NCBI RefSeq assembly: GCF_019175285.1
Contig: NC_056530.1
Location: 2,844,265 to 2,908,264 of the forward strand
Source of the DNA: Sceloporus undulatus
Lineage: Eukaryota > Chordata > Lepidosauria > Squamata > Phrynosomatidae
Reading direction: 5' to 3'
Length of the DNA: 64,000 nucleotides
Shown: in pieces, positions 30,919 to 40,723 of the stretch
Layout: each line of letters begins with the position of its first letter
How positions within the stretch are numbered: position 1 is the stretch's first letter
Position numbers and translations under genes: made by a program
Notes under the pieces: model-generated
Told to the model about the DNA's origin: nothing
What the model saw: the letters and a program-made list of their open reading frames with translations, nothing else
The model's database searches: none

Positions 30919-31134
30919 CAGTCGGCCCTCCTTATCCACAGATTTTTTTATCCATGGATTCAAGTATAAATTAAGTAAATAAGTATTAAAGTATAAATAC
31001 CAAAGAGCAAACCTTGATTTTCCAAATGTTATATAAGGGACAGCATTTTGCTCTGCCATTATATTTAATGGGACTTGAGTATCCATGGATTTGGGATCCT
31101 GGACTCTGGTTTCTCTTCAGAGAAGGATCCACTG
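30919..31134. mobile_element. T1 pogo/Tigger-like MITE
   Basis: A 216-bp element between TA dinucleotides. Starts CAGTCGGCCCTCCTTATCCA and ends AAGGATCCACTG, with the internal block TTTAATGGGACTTGAGTATC. Confidence 0.9.
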
Positions 31135-31216
31135 TATTCTGTCTGGTCTGTCAAGAATGGTCTGGGGCCTCAAACTACAAATCCCCAGGGTTTCTACACA
31201 CTACACATCCCTTACG
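31125..31216 (-). repeat. Inverted duplication arm (partner at 29879-29990)
   Basis: CTGTCAAGAATGGTCTGGGG, CCTCAAACTACAAATCCCCA, CACACTACACATCCC, the reverse complement of the 29.9-kb arm. Confidence 0.75.
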
Positions 31217-31252
31217 AAGTAGGCCCCTATCTACGCAAACCAGCTTTTTTCT

Positions 31253-31435
31253 TTCAGGTCCAAAACACATTGCAGAAATAATCCATTTTAAGATTACTTT
31301 AAGGAATTGTAGTTTATTGTGGCACCAGAGATCTCTGATAAAGAAGGCTCCCAACAAAACTACAGCTCTCCAAATCGCTTTGCATGGAGTGAAAAGGGTT
31401 TCACACTGGATTGTTTCTGCAGTGAGTTTTGGGCC
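31253..31435. mobile_element. MITE-A copy, diverged
   Basis: CATTGCAGAAATAATCCATT, TTGTAGTTTATTGTGGCACC, and GGATTGTTTCTGCAGTGAG. Confidence 0.75.
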
Positions 31436-31479
31436 TCAGCCTCAAAGATGCTGCAAGAACATTGAAGAAGAATAAAAGA

Positions 31480-31822
31480 CCGATATAGAAAGAGAAGTGG
31501 AGTGAAGAAATGAAGAAATCAGTAATAGCTAAAGGAAGGAAATATAAGAAAAGAAAAGAAATCTTTCTATGATAATCATGTAATATTTATGGAAAATCAA
31601 ATGTCAGTTCAAATAGAAATATTTCAAGCAATATATATTGGGAAGTCTGTTTTAATTTAGGTGTTTTGTTGAGGGAGACTGTTGGATGTGTTGAGATGCT
31701 TATAGTACCATGGATGTGATGTTATATTGTTGTAAAACTGTTTCAACGTGGGTTTTATTATAAGCATTTTGTTTAGGTTATGTCTTTTTAATACTATGAA
31801 AGCTTAATAAAGAAAATATATA
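31480..31822 (+). mobile_element. Probable LINE 3' UTR
   Basis: AT-rich, no coding. Ends CTATGAAAGCTTAATAAAGA followed by an A-rich end, resembling an L1-type 3' UTR with an AATAAA signal at about 31808. It lies between pieces of older repeats. Confidence 0.4.
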
Positions 31823-31824
31823 AA

Positions 31825-31920
31825 GAGGTGCTGCAAGATCCCTTTGCAAGAATGTCAGTCGTTGGGATTCAGATGGCAAAGTCCCACTCTCTCAGCCTCA
31901 GAGGGAAGGCAATATTGTTT

Positions 31921-32014
<94 letters not shown>

Positions 32015-32145
32015 GTTGTTGTTGTTGTTTCTGAAGGCAAGGGCAGGCCTCCTCTGAACAAATCTTGCCCAGTGGGGGAAAAATAAAATAAAATGAAGTG
32101 TTAGGGTCGCCTGAAGCTGGAAACGACTTGAAGGCACACAACACC
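31825..32145 (+). mobile_element. SINE-S split by a microsatellite insert
   Basis: SINE-S begins CAGATGGCAAAGTCCCACTC (about 31870) and continues after the insert as GGCAAGGGCAGGCCTCCTCT to GGAAACGACTTGAAGGCACA. The insert (31913-32032) is flanked by GAAGGCAA on both sides. Confidence 0.8.
31913..32032. repeat. (AAT)n-(ATT)n-(GTT)n microsatellite insert with 8-bp flanking duplication
   Basis: 120 bases of nearly pure triplet repeats between two copies of GAAGGCAA (31905-31912 and 32033-32040). Confidence 0.8.
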
Positions 32146-32244
32146 AGCAGCAGCAACAAAAGCCATATCCCTTTGGGGTCCTGAGCCCCCCAAGTCCCCT
32201 GCTTCCTTTCAGTTCCTGGGGGGCTCCTTCCAATAGGATCAAGC

Positions 32245-32345
32245 TCAGGTCTCCACACTGCAGAAATAATCCAGTTTGACTCCACTTTTCAACTCTCATG
32301 GCTTCAGCCTTTGGGATCTTGGGATCTGTAGTTTGGGGAGCCTCA
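32245..32345. mobile_element. MITE-A, left half
   Basis: CACACTGCAGAAATAATCCA, CACTTTTCAACTCTCATGGC, GGGATCTGTAGTTTGGGG. Confidence 0.75.
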
Positions 32346-32734
32346 GCTGACCCATCCCAGTCTTGCAAGCAACGCCTTGCCACTGCCCTTGCTTTCAATG
32401 GGAGCCTGCCTCCCAGTTCCTCCCAGTTCCCTCTCAGTGAATGCAAAGGGAGGGAGCAGTACTTGCCTTAGGCTGGATCGTGTCCCTAACCTGGATAGGA
32501 ATTCTTGTTTTGGGGATTTTTTTGAATGGAGACAGGTTGCCAGGAAAGACAGCCGAGGATGAAAGGGAGAGAGAAAGAAGGAAGGGGAAACATTTTAAAA
32601 AGAAAAGAGAAACCTCTGTGAGAAACACTGCACAGCAATGCTAAGCAGAGCGTTTAGTAAGAGCTCTGTCATCACTCTGGGAAAGGAACAAACCACAACC
32701 GTCTCGCCTCTGCAACGAGGCCGGAGCTGCCATC

Positions 32735-32738
<4 letters not shown>

Positions 32739-32765
<27 letters not shown>

Positions 32766-32932
32766 TCTAAGAGCCGATGCAGATGTGTGTGTGTGCGCGC
32801 ATTATATTGTATGTGTGTGTGTGCATGTGTATAGTATGGTATATGTTGTGCATGTGTGTATGTATATATATATACATACATACATACACACATACAGAGA
32901 GAGGGGGGATATATATATGTTGCGTATATATG

Positions 32933-32969
<37 letters not shown>

Positions 32970-33012
32970 CAAGTGTGTATGTGTATATACGTGTGTGTAG
33001 AGAGAGAGAGAA

Positions 33013-33061
<49 letters not shown>

Positions 33062-33120
33062 GTGTGTGTGTGTGTGTGTGTATACCCCAGTATACTAAAT
33101 ATACTCTCTCTCTTTCTCTA
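32739..33120. repeat. GA/GT/TA microsatellite cluster
   Basis: (GA)n 32739-32766, GT-rich 32783-32860, TA and TACA 32861-32890, (TA)n-(GA)n near 32930-32968, (TA)n 33014-33058 and (GT)n 33059-33080. Confidence 0.9.
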
Positions 33121-33274
33121 TCTCTCTATCTATTTATATATATTTCCCCAAGTTTTAAAAGGCACTTTTAAAAAGCCCAGATTTCTCTTCCTACCGAAAG
33201 ATTTCCTGAAACAGGTAGAGAACCTTCCCTTCTATATATGTAGCAAGAAGGAAAAATCCTCTACCTGTTACTCT

Positions 33275-33505
33275 GTGTGTGTATATATATATATATATAC
33301 TCCCGTTGTAAAAGAAAAACCCAAGAAAGCCAGCAACTAGCAAGAAGGGGAAATCCTCTACCTATTTCAGGGAAGAAACCGTTACATTTTGAGATGTTAA
33401 AAAATAAAGTGGGGGAAAAAAGAACCTTTTCAAAGCTTGAAATGCCTCGGAGGTCCATGCAATCCGATGGCTTTCCCTTCCAACGATTTCTTAGAATCAG
33501 ATAGA

Positions 33506-33536
<31 letters not shown>

Positions 33537-33540
33537 GTTT
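33275..33540. repeat. (TA)n and (GATA)n microsatellites with unassigned filler
   Basis: (TA)n at 33282-33299 and (GATA)n-(GACA)n at 33500-33535. Between them is unassigned sequence. Confidence 0.75.
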
Positions 33541-33953
33541 GCAGGCAGATCGAACCCACAGTTTCTCGGAAACCCCCCTCCTTTCTCAAAGGAAGGTTAT
33601 TTTCTGAGCCAGACATAAAAGGAAGGAACAATATTGGTGTGTTATTATTTTTAAAACCAAGTCAACTTTTTTTTAAAAAGCACAAACCCTTTTGCAGGTG
33701 TTTCTGCCTCTTTCACCTGGGAGCAAATCCTCTGGAAGCCACCGAGGCTCACGTCTAAACTGACAAGGAAGAGGTTGCATTGCAGAAGGGCTTTTGCAAA
33801 TGGCAGCCTCTCCTTGCCACCGGGACAAACCCTCTCTTCTAGGAAAAACACGTTGAATCTTTTTTATTTAAGAGATGGTTTGCCCAGTTTCCAAGGGGAG
33901 ATCCCCTGCTCCAAAAACCTAGTCAGAGATTTCCCCCAAATTCTTGCTCACAG

Positions 33954-34019
<66 letters not shown>

Positions 34020-34076
34020 TCCAATATTATATACAGTATATATAACAATTAAGTGTATTCCAATATATTATAATAT

Positions 34077-34112
<36 letters not shown>

Positions 34113-34189
34113 TTTGCTCAGGTTGCAAGGTAAGATCCCCTGTTCCAAAAACGTATTCAAATATTTCCCCCATTCTTGCTAACCTTAAT

Positions 34190-34246
34190 ATGTAATATAA
34201 TATAATATAATATAATATAATATAATATAATATATAATATAATATG
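34190..34246. repeat. (AATAT)n pentanucleotide microsatellite
   Basis: TAATATAATATAATATAATA run. Confidence 0.95.
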
Positions 34247-34378
34247 TTCTCCAATATTTTAAAAATGTTTTTCTATAAGAGATAGTTTGCCCAGGTTGCA
34301 AGGTAGGATTCCCTGTTGCAAAACCGTAGGCATACATAAACACACATCTATATTTCTTCCAATGTTTTAAAATGTTTT

Positions 34379-34380
<2 letters not shown>

Positions 34381-34431
<51 letters not shown>

Positions 34432-34460
34432 ATTTTATTTATATACCGCTTTTCCACAGA
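34381..34460 (-). repeat. (AAT)n with a LINE-tail stub
   Basis: (AAT)n 34381-34430, then CATTTTATTTATATACCGCT. Confidence 0.7.
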
Positions 34461-35071
34461 TCATAATATACGAGATGGTTTAACTTTAACAGGTTTTCTT
34501 GCAAGGTTGCAACTCTTGATTTGGGATTTTGATTTTTCAACCTCACAGGGCTTGATTTTATTTTTCAGTCTGGAGACAATATGGGTCTCAGTGTCTTTTT
34601 GACAAAGTCTCCCTTCCCTTTTTAATAAATGGGACTTTCTTTGGGGGGAGGAAAACAGCTCTCTTCTCCTCCGGAGGCATTCTTCTTTTATTTTAAATAG
34701 GGCTCCATTGATTTTGTAAAGAGAGGCTTCAAAATAGGGCTTCCTTCTGAATAGGATGATGCCCGGCTTTGCAATCTTGAGAAATAAGCTTCTCAGAGTA
34801 AAGGAACTCTGCCTTGATTTCTGAGGAAAGGAGGGTGGCATCGCTCTGCATGGTTTCTATTTATTTGCACAGACTTCAGGGAATGTTTCTGATGGATGTT
34901 TTGTGCAGACCCTCCATCCTTATTCCTCCAGTTCTTTTAAAATTAAAGGAATCATAACCTGGGGATTTGTGTCTTGAGGATAGAAACAGAAGGGAGGTAA
35001 CAGTACTTCCAAACGCATCCAAAAGCTTTCCCCATATTAGGACCCCTGTGATGGGGTTTCTTTCCTTGGTA

Positions 35072-35120
35072 AGACTACTACTACTACTACTACTACTACT
35101 ATTATTATTATTATTATTCC
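35072..35120. repeat. (CTA)n-(TTA)n microsatellite
   Basis: CTACTACTA turning into TTATTATTA. Confidence 0.9.
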
Positions 35121-35183
35121 TTGCCTTATTCCCAAAACTGGGACTGAGAACATCTCGCAGTATTTTTTAAAAAACAGTACAAT

Positions 35184-35239
<56 letters not shown>

Positions 35240-35335
35240 NNNNNNNNNNTCTCATCCTATTCCCAAAACTGGGACTTAGCGTACCTTGCAATTTAAAAAA
35301 AAAATCAGTACAATTAAAAACATACACAACTATGA
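35121..35335 (-). mobile_element. Two LINE-tail copies around an assembly gap
   Basis: First copy: TTATTCCCAAAACTGGGACT then AAAAAACAGTACAATTC. After (ATT)n and the gap, a second copy: CTATTCCCAAAACTGGGACT then AAATCAGTACAATTAAAAAC. The copies differ at several positions. Confidence 0.65.
35240..35249. other. Assembly gap (10 N)
   Basis: Ten N bases inside an (ATT)n run. Confidence 1.
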
Positions 35336-35675
35336 CATTAAAACAGATTTGACTTATTGCAATATTAAAACAGATCGCATGTTCTGGAAGTTCTGGAAGC
35401 TGGGGCAATTTCTTTGGGTTTACAACTCCCTGGATCCTGAGGATCAGGGCAGGGGATGCTGGGCTTTGTAGCCTAACAAGTACAGTTCCCAAGCAGTTTT
35501 GGCCTTAAAGGGGAAGAACTGAGGGCAAGCCACTCCAAACTCCATCCAAATATCTGCAGCTCCCTGACTTAGAGGCATTAGCCATCGAAAGGCTGATAGT
35601 TGCAGTTGTGCTCATCAACTTCAGTTTTCTCCTCACTTAGTTATTTCAACAAAAGTAATAAACTTGTGGCCATCC

Positions 35676-35775
35676 AGGTATTGGGTTCCAACATCCACTG
35701 CCCATCATCACTGGTTCTGTTGGTTAGGACTGATGGGAGTTGCAGTCCAGCAACATCTGCTGAAAGGCCATGCAT
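35676..35775. mobile_element. MITE-D copy
   Basis: CTGCCCATCATCACTGGTTC and GATGGGAGTTGCAGTCCAGC with CAACATCTGCTG. Confidence 0.55.
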
Positions 35776-36205
35776 TTCCTAACCTTATTTTGCAACTTCT
35801 TGCTTGCTCAAGAAGAGATCTGGAGATTTTGGATGTTTTCACTGTTTGGGGGGTCCCTTTGGTTAGCCTTCAGCTTTCGCACTAATCTGGATTTTGAATT
35901 TTGAAAGGAACAGAATTCCCCCCCCCCCCAGGTTTTAAGAGGCAGAAGTAGAAAACTTTTCCAACAAAGCTGGAATTCATTATTAAATTCACAGTCTGAA
36001 GAAGTTCAAATGAAATAATCTCTTTTGCAGCATTCATTAATTAATTTGGCTTCACATTAAAATAAAATTGCAATCTGAAAACAGTCTCCCCTTCAACCAT
36101 AGAAGCAGAAACCATATCCTTAAAACAGAACAATAATTTGAAAATTAAGAATATGAACAAAAAAAGATTTCTAAAATTTAGCAATAGAAATCTTAAAACA
36201 AATTA

Positions 36206-36240
36206 TTATTATTGTTGTTGTTGTTGTTGTTGTTGTTGGG
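36206..36240. repeat. (ATT)n-(GTT)n microsatellite
   Basis: Triplet run. Confidence 0.9.
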
Positions 36241-36399
36241 TTGTCGGAGTAGAGTAGTTAAATAAGCTTTATTTTTTGACATCTGGAGCCATTATTGGTA
36301 AGGGACTATGAGACAATGGAACGATTCAGTTAAGGGAGGATAAGGCTACTACTGTACACTCCTATCTATGCTTAGTTAGGAGTAAGTTCAGCTGCATTC

Positions 36400-36640
36400 G
36401 GTAGTATTGTTGTTGCTGTGTGCCTTCAAGTCATTTTGGACTTAGGGGAACCATAAAGCAAACCTATTAGGGGGTTTCTTTCTTTGGCAAGATTTTGTGG
36501 CGGGGGTGTGTTGCACTTGCCTTCCTCTGAGGCTGAGAGAGTGTGACTTGCCCAAGGTCACTTAGTGGATTTCCATGGCCAAGTGGAGATTCAGACTGGT
36601 CTCCCAGTGTCTTTGTTCAACCTCTACACCAGGCCTCTCA
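36400..36640 (-). mobile_element. SINE-S copy (reverse), near full length
   Basis: GTGTGCCTTCAAGTCATTTT at the left, GAGGCTGAGAGAGTGTGACT in the middle, CTACACCAGGCCTCTCAG at the right. Confidence 0.85.
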
Positions 36641-36654
36641 GTATTAGTTTGTTG

Positions 36655-36775
36655 TTTTTGTTTTTGTTGTTTTTGTTGTTGTTAATAAAATAATAAAACC
36701 ATTATTTTTATCCCACCTCTCTGTCAATGATAATTGAGGTGGCTTACAAGTTAAAAATTTCATACTGAATCCCAT
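36655..36775 (-). mobile_element. LINE-tail fragment
   Basis: (TTTTTG)n, then ATTTTTATCCCACCTCTCTG and GATAATTGAGGTGGCTTACA. Confidence 0.6.
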
Positions 36776-36789
36776 GTCCCAATATCCCA

Positions 36790-36865
36790 CTTTTATTATT
36801 GTTGTGTGCTTTCGAATCATTTCAAGACTTATGGCAACCCCAAAGGTTGTTGTTGTTGTTGTTGT

Positions 36866-36896
<31 letters not shown>

Positions 36897-37177
36897 GCTA
36901 TTTATACCCCACCCTTCAGCCCTAAAGGCTATCAGAGCGGCTTGCAATTATTATTTTTAATTAGACAGTTCCCTGCCCTCAGGCTTACAATCTAAAATCA
37001 TGGGGTTTTCTTGGCAAGATTTTTTCAGAGGAGGTTTGTCATAGCTATCCTCTGAGGCTGAGAGAGTGTGACTTGCCCAAGGCTACCCAGTGGGTTTCCA
37101 TGGCTGAGCTGGGAATCAAACCCTGGTCTCCAGAGTTGTAATCCAACACTCACATCAATACATCATGCTGGCTCTTT
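36790..37177 (-). mobile_element. SINE-S (reverse), interrupted by a LINE-tail
   Basis: GTTGTGTGCTTTCGAATCAT up to GGCAACCCCAAAGG, a foreign block at 36846-36999, then TCATGGGGTTTTCTTGGCAA to ACATCATGCTGGCTC. Confidence 0.85.
36846..36999 (-). mobile_element. LINE-tail inserted in SINE-S
   Basis: (TTG)n-(ATT)n, then ATTTATACCCCACCCTTCAG, CAGAGCGGCTTGCAATTATT and TCAGGCTTACAATCTAAAA. The same element occurs at 61728-61848. Confidence 0.8.
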
Positions 37178-38039
37178 TCTCTAAAAATGCACAATATTCA
37201 ATCACAAGTGATCTCCTGAAAGTTACTTCTAGGTTTGCCAACCTAAAGTTACTGAGTGGATCGAGACACAGGTTTGGATTTCAGGAAGGAGAGAGAGCTG
37301 CTTATGATACTGGGGAGCCTAAAGGATAGAATATTAGAGTTTGTTATATTTTTAGACTACATTTAATAAATATAATCTTGTGGATTTAAACCTGTCTCTG
37401 GCTGGCTGCCAAGTCTGAATTGGAGTCAGGCCACACATACCAAACTCAACAAGCCCCACAACAACACAACCACAAGTCTGCATATATAAGGGGTTACCCA
37501 GAGGCCCAGTAACCCAATCTAGAAAGGAAAGAATTAGGGGAACAAGAACAGGGTTGAGAGGATTCCTAGGATCTGGATCACCTATATTTGGCGACTATAG
37601 AGCATTAATCCTTTGGCTATGTATTGCTATTAAAGCCATGGAAACACCAACAGAAAAATAACATCAAGTTGTTGTATTTAAAAAGCAGTCATCTGGGGAG
37701 CACTGCCCAAGTTAAGCCATTTTCAGCCATGCCATTGACTGTAGCATTGGCTGGATCATGCCCACCAGCAGCCAGTTAGCTTGGCAAGGTTTTGAGTTAA
37801 ACAGAGTGGTTCCTTGGTCCCCTAGCTGGAGGCATACAGTGCTATGTTGTGTCTCTTGACTCCCATTTTAATGGATCATATGAGGCAGAGTCACACCAAT
37901 TGGAACCTTTGTGGGTTTTCTTGGCCATACAGGTGTTTATACAATAATAACCAGAGGCAGGACTCTCCCCAATGCAATAGTCACCGGTGAGCCTTCTCTT
38001 TACAATTTTATCCTTCTTTCCTCCCAGTGCCCCAGTCCT
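37178..38039. other. Unassigned non-coding stretch
   Basis: No repeat or gene recognised with confidence. TTTGTGGGTTTTCTTGGCCA near 37910 is only a weak repeat-like match. Confidence 0.4.
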
Positions 38040-38045
38040 TATGCA

Positions 38046-38262
38046 GTCAGCCCTCCATATCCACGGATCCATCCTCCATGGATTCAAGCATCCACAGCTT
38101 GAAAATATTCCCAAAATAAAATGAATGGTGCAAAACCAAGTTCAGAAGCGTGTTACTTTTGCACCATCATTTTTGAGTCACTTGGTATTTACTGGGACTT
38201 GAACATCCATGGATTTTGGAGATCCTGGAACCAAACTCCAGTGGATACCAAGGGCCCACTGT
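38046..38262. mobile_element. T1 pogo/Tigger-like MITE, diverged
   Basis: TCAGCCCTCCATATCCACGG, CAAGCATCCACAGCTTGAAA, TGGGACTTGAACATCCATGG, GGGCCCACTGTA. The middle (38125-38185) is unlike other T1 copies and may hold a small insertion. Confidence 0.8.
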
Positions 38263-38417
38263 ATTGGAAAAAAAATGCCTTCCATGACACCAGTCTTGTC
38301 AAGTGAAAGCTGTCTATTTTTAAATAAAACCCTTATGGCTAATGTTTGCATTCAAGGCAGAACGATGGGAACATGCTCCAGGCTTAAGACTGTGATAAGA
38401 AAGCACCAGCTTCTAAT

Positions 38418-38812
38418 AGATCTAGCATAGTATGATGGTCTGAGTGTTGGACTAGGACATTGGCGGACTAGGGTTGCTCAGCCTTGGAAACACACTGGGT
38501 GTATACACCCAACTGTCTTCCATGCTAGCATTCTCTGAAGATGCTAGCCACAGATGTTGGCAAAATGTCAGGAATAAACTCTTCTAGAACATGGCCACAT
38601 AGCTCGAAAACCCACAAAAAACTGTGGATGCTGGCCATGAAAGCCTTTGACTTTCAACTGGTGACCTTGGCCAAGTCACACTCTCTCAACCTCAGATGAA
38701 AGCAATTGCAAACCCACCCTGTGAACAAATTTTGCCAAGAGAACCCTGTGCTAGATCTTCTTTACGTAGGTTACTATACATAAGTGGGAAATGACTTGAA
38801 GGCATACAACAC
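38418..38812 (+). mobile_element. SINE-S interrupted by element X
   Basis: TAGCATAGTATGATGGTCTG to AACACACTGGGTG, then X, then GGTGACCTTGGCCAAGTCAC to GAAATGACTTGAAGGCATAC. A CTGGGTG / CTGGTG near-duplication flanks the insert. Confidence 0.85.
38499..38659 (-). mobile_element. Element X, fullest copy
   Basis: GCTAGCATTCTCTGAAGATG, CAGGAATAAACTCTTCTAGA, ACATGGCCACATAGCTCGAA, ATGAAAGCCTTTGACTTTC. About 160 bp with clear edges because its SINE host resumes on both sides. No open frame; class unknown. Confidence 0.75.
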
Positions 38813-39074
38813 GCATCACTTTCTAATATCGCATTTCTGTCCATGCCCTCAGTCAGATCTGGGTACAGACTCTGCCATTGCTCCGGGTGGGGGGAAAAAA
38901 CTCTCTCTGCACATGTCCAGGAGTGTGATAGATGAAGCTGCAAGAGGTGTGTGTGAGAGAGAGACAAAGATAGAATAAAGGAGACGTCATTGTGGGTAGC
39001 AACTGTGCAACCAGACTTCTGATGCAGAAAATTTGGGTCTAAGCTTTTAGGATTTTTCAATAGCCAATGATTTC

Positions 39075-39895
39075 ATTAGGTCCTACTGTAGTTGAGACTA
39101 AACTTAGGCATAGGATCAGGCCAAAATCTTCTGCTATTGAATTGTCCCACCACCCTAATGTTGCCCAAAATTGTTCCTGGTTTGTGTTGTCTTGTTGCTG
39201 AATGTTTCAGTGGTTACAATACTTGCTTTTAACCAAAGCAACAAGATAACAACATGGTTGTTGCTTTTTCAAGGTGGACTTATTTTCAACAAGTATCTCT
39301 AAAAGGATACTAAAACTGAATTTAGCCTTGGGAAACACCGCTGAACTTGTACATTTAGTAAGACTGCAAAGTGATGCTTCAAAAGATGACAATGCTGAAG
39401 TAGGGAGGAGGGTGGGATAAAAATTGCTTTAAAGAACCCATCTTCTACCCTGTAGATAAAATGTAGTAAATGCCTAAGTGGAGGAGAATCTATTTTTCTT
39501 TTTTAAACCCGTCCAATAAAAAAGAAAAGGAAAAAAAGAAAGAAATCAAACACACATACCCCCCCCCCCCAAAGGCAATGGAGAACCCAAACACCTTAGA
39601 TTAAAAATCCACTCTTTTCTAGTCACATAATAATCAACTGAAGGCATCTGAGGTTCAAAACTTCCCTTTAGAGGTCCCTGTTGAAAATAAGTCCACCTTG
39701 ACAACCAACAACTGCTGTTATCTTTTTGCGTTGGTTCAATTAAATACACATAGTAACCACTGAAACATTGGGCAACAAGGCAACACAAACAGGTAACAAT
39801 TTTGGGCAATGTTAGGGTGGTGGAACAAGTCAATAATTTTCAGCTGTGGATTTAAGAATAGGATTTCTTTTGGTTAGTCCAATTAGAGTAGGCCC
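39075..39895. repeat. Large foldback element, ~230-bp inverted arms
   Basis: The left arm (about 39075-39310) contains CCACCACCCTAATGTTGCCC, AAAATTGTTCCTGGTTTGTG, AATGTTTCAGTGGTTAC and AAGGTGGACTTATTTTCAAC. The right arm (about 39668-39895) is their reverse complement in reverse order (GTTGAAAATAAGTCCACCTT ... GGGCAATGTTAGGGTGGTGG). The central 360 bases have no known domain. Confidence 0.85.
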
Positions 39896-40112
39896 ATTCA
39901 ACTGATTGTTAAACGGTGAGTCAATACACAGGTAAACCCAACTGATTCAATGGGTCTACTTTACTAAGGACTACCCCAAAGACTAACAATAGGATTCATG
40001 GCACTGCCTAATGTGGAGGAGCAGTCTAGTTTTTAAAAAGTGTTTTTAATATGGCCTAAATCCTATTGTTATTCCCAACTAGAGTAGACTCACTGAAGCA
40101 GCCAAACTAAAC

Positions 40113-40540
40113 CCTCTTTCACACTATAGTGTCATGTCACTATGGTCTGATCTGCACTGCAGAAATAATGCAGTTTGACACCACTTTAACTGCCATGACT
40201 CAATGCTTGGATTTGTAGTGTTGTGAGATATTTAGCCTTCTCTGTCAGAGAGCTCTGGTGCCACAACAAACTACAAATCCCAGGTTTCTGTAGGATGGAG
40301 CCATGTCTGTTAAAACAGTTTCAAACTGCATTATTTCTGCAGTGCAGATAAGACCTATGATTCCACTTCATTGCCATGACTGTGGCATCTGGGATTTGTG
40401 GCTTGGTGAAGCCCTGGAGCCTTCTGGCTGAGATTTCTAAATACCGCTCCCTAAACTGTAAATCCCAAGATTCCATAGGATGAAACCATGGCTATTATAG
40501 CTGCATTATTGTGCTATAATGGTGTAGTATGAAAGGCCAC
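40113..40540. mobile_element. Second palindromic MITE, hosting MITE-A
   Basis: The left end is CCCTCTTTCACACTATAGTG up to CACTATG; after MITE-A it resumes ATTCCACTTCATTGCCATGA to ATAATGGTGTAGTATGAAAG. The outer arms are partly complementary. Confidence 0.65.
40142..40369. mobile_element. MITE-A copy, best preserved
   Basis: Ends GTCTGATCTGCACTGCAGAA and, from the other side, GTCTTATCTGCACTGCAGAA. CTATG occurs on both sides, a possible 5-bp target duplication. Both arms are nearly complementary over about 90 bases. Confidence 0.9.
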
Positions 40541-40723
40541 AAAAGATTTATTGAGTTACCAGTGACTCAAGGAGTCTGCTGCATTGGATTGAAAGGAAAC
40601 CTTTTTGGATAGTAATGTGCATTTCTTCACTTCAAATGATATCATGTCTCCCCAACACCATTTAGATGGCCATGTACCCCTTTTTTTACTGCTTTCTGTT
40701 ATTCAAAATGTGATAACCTAAGC

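Larger units (their letters stand above)
33870..34515. repeat. Tandem array of long units with embedded microsatellites
   Basis: The block AGAGATGGTTTGCCCAG, then AAGGGGAGATCCCCTGCTCC and TTTCCCCCAAATTCTTGC, recurs at about 33873, 34108 and 34280, with a weak fourth start near 34472. Between units lie (TA)n-(CA)n, (GA)n, (AATAT)n and (AAT)n microsatellites. Confidence 0.75.

Noticed and set aside
31898-32446. 182-residue minus-strand frame with long Asn and Leu runs
   Set aside because: Asn and Leu runs are translated AAT/GTT repeats within a SINE and a MITE.
32777-33340. 187-residue + strand frame
   Set aside because: Translated GT, TA and GA microsatellites.
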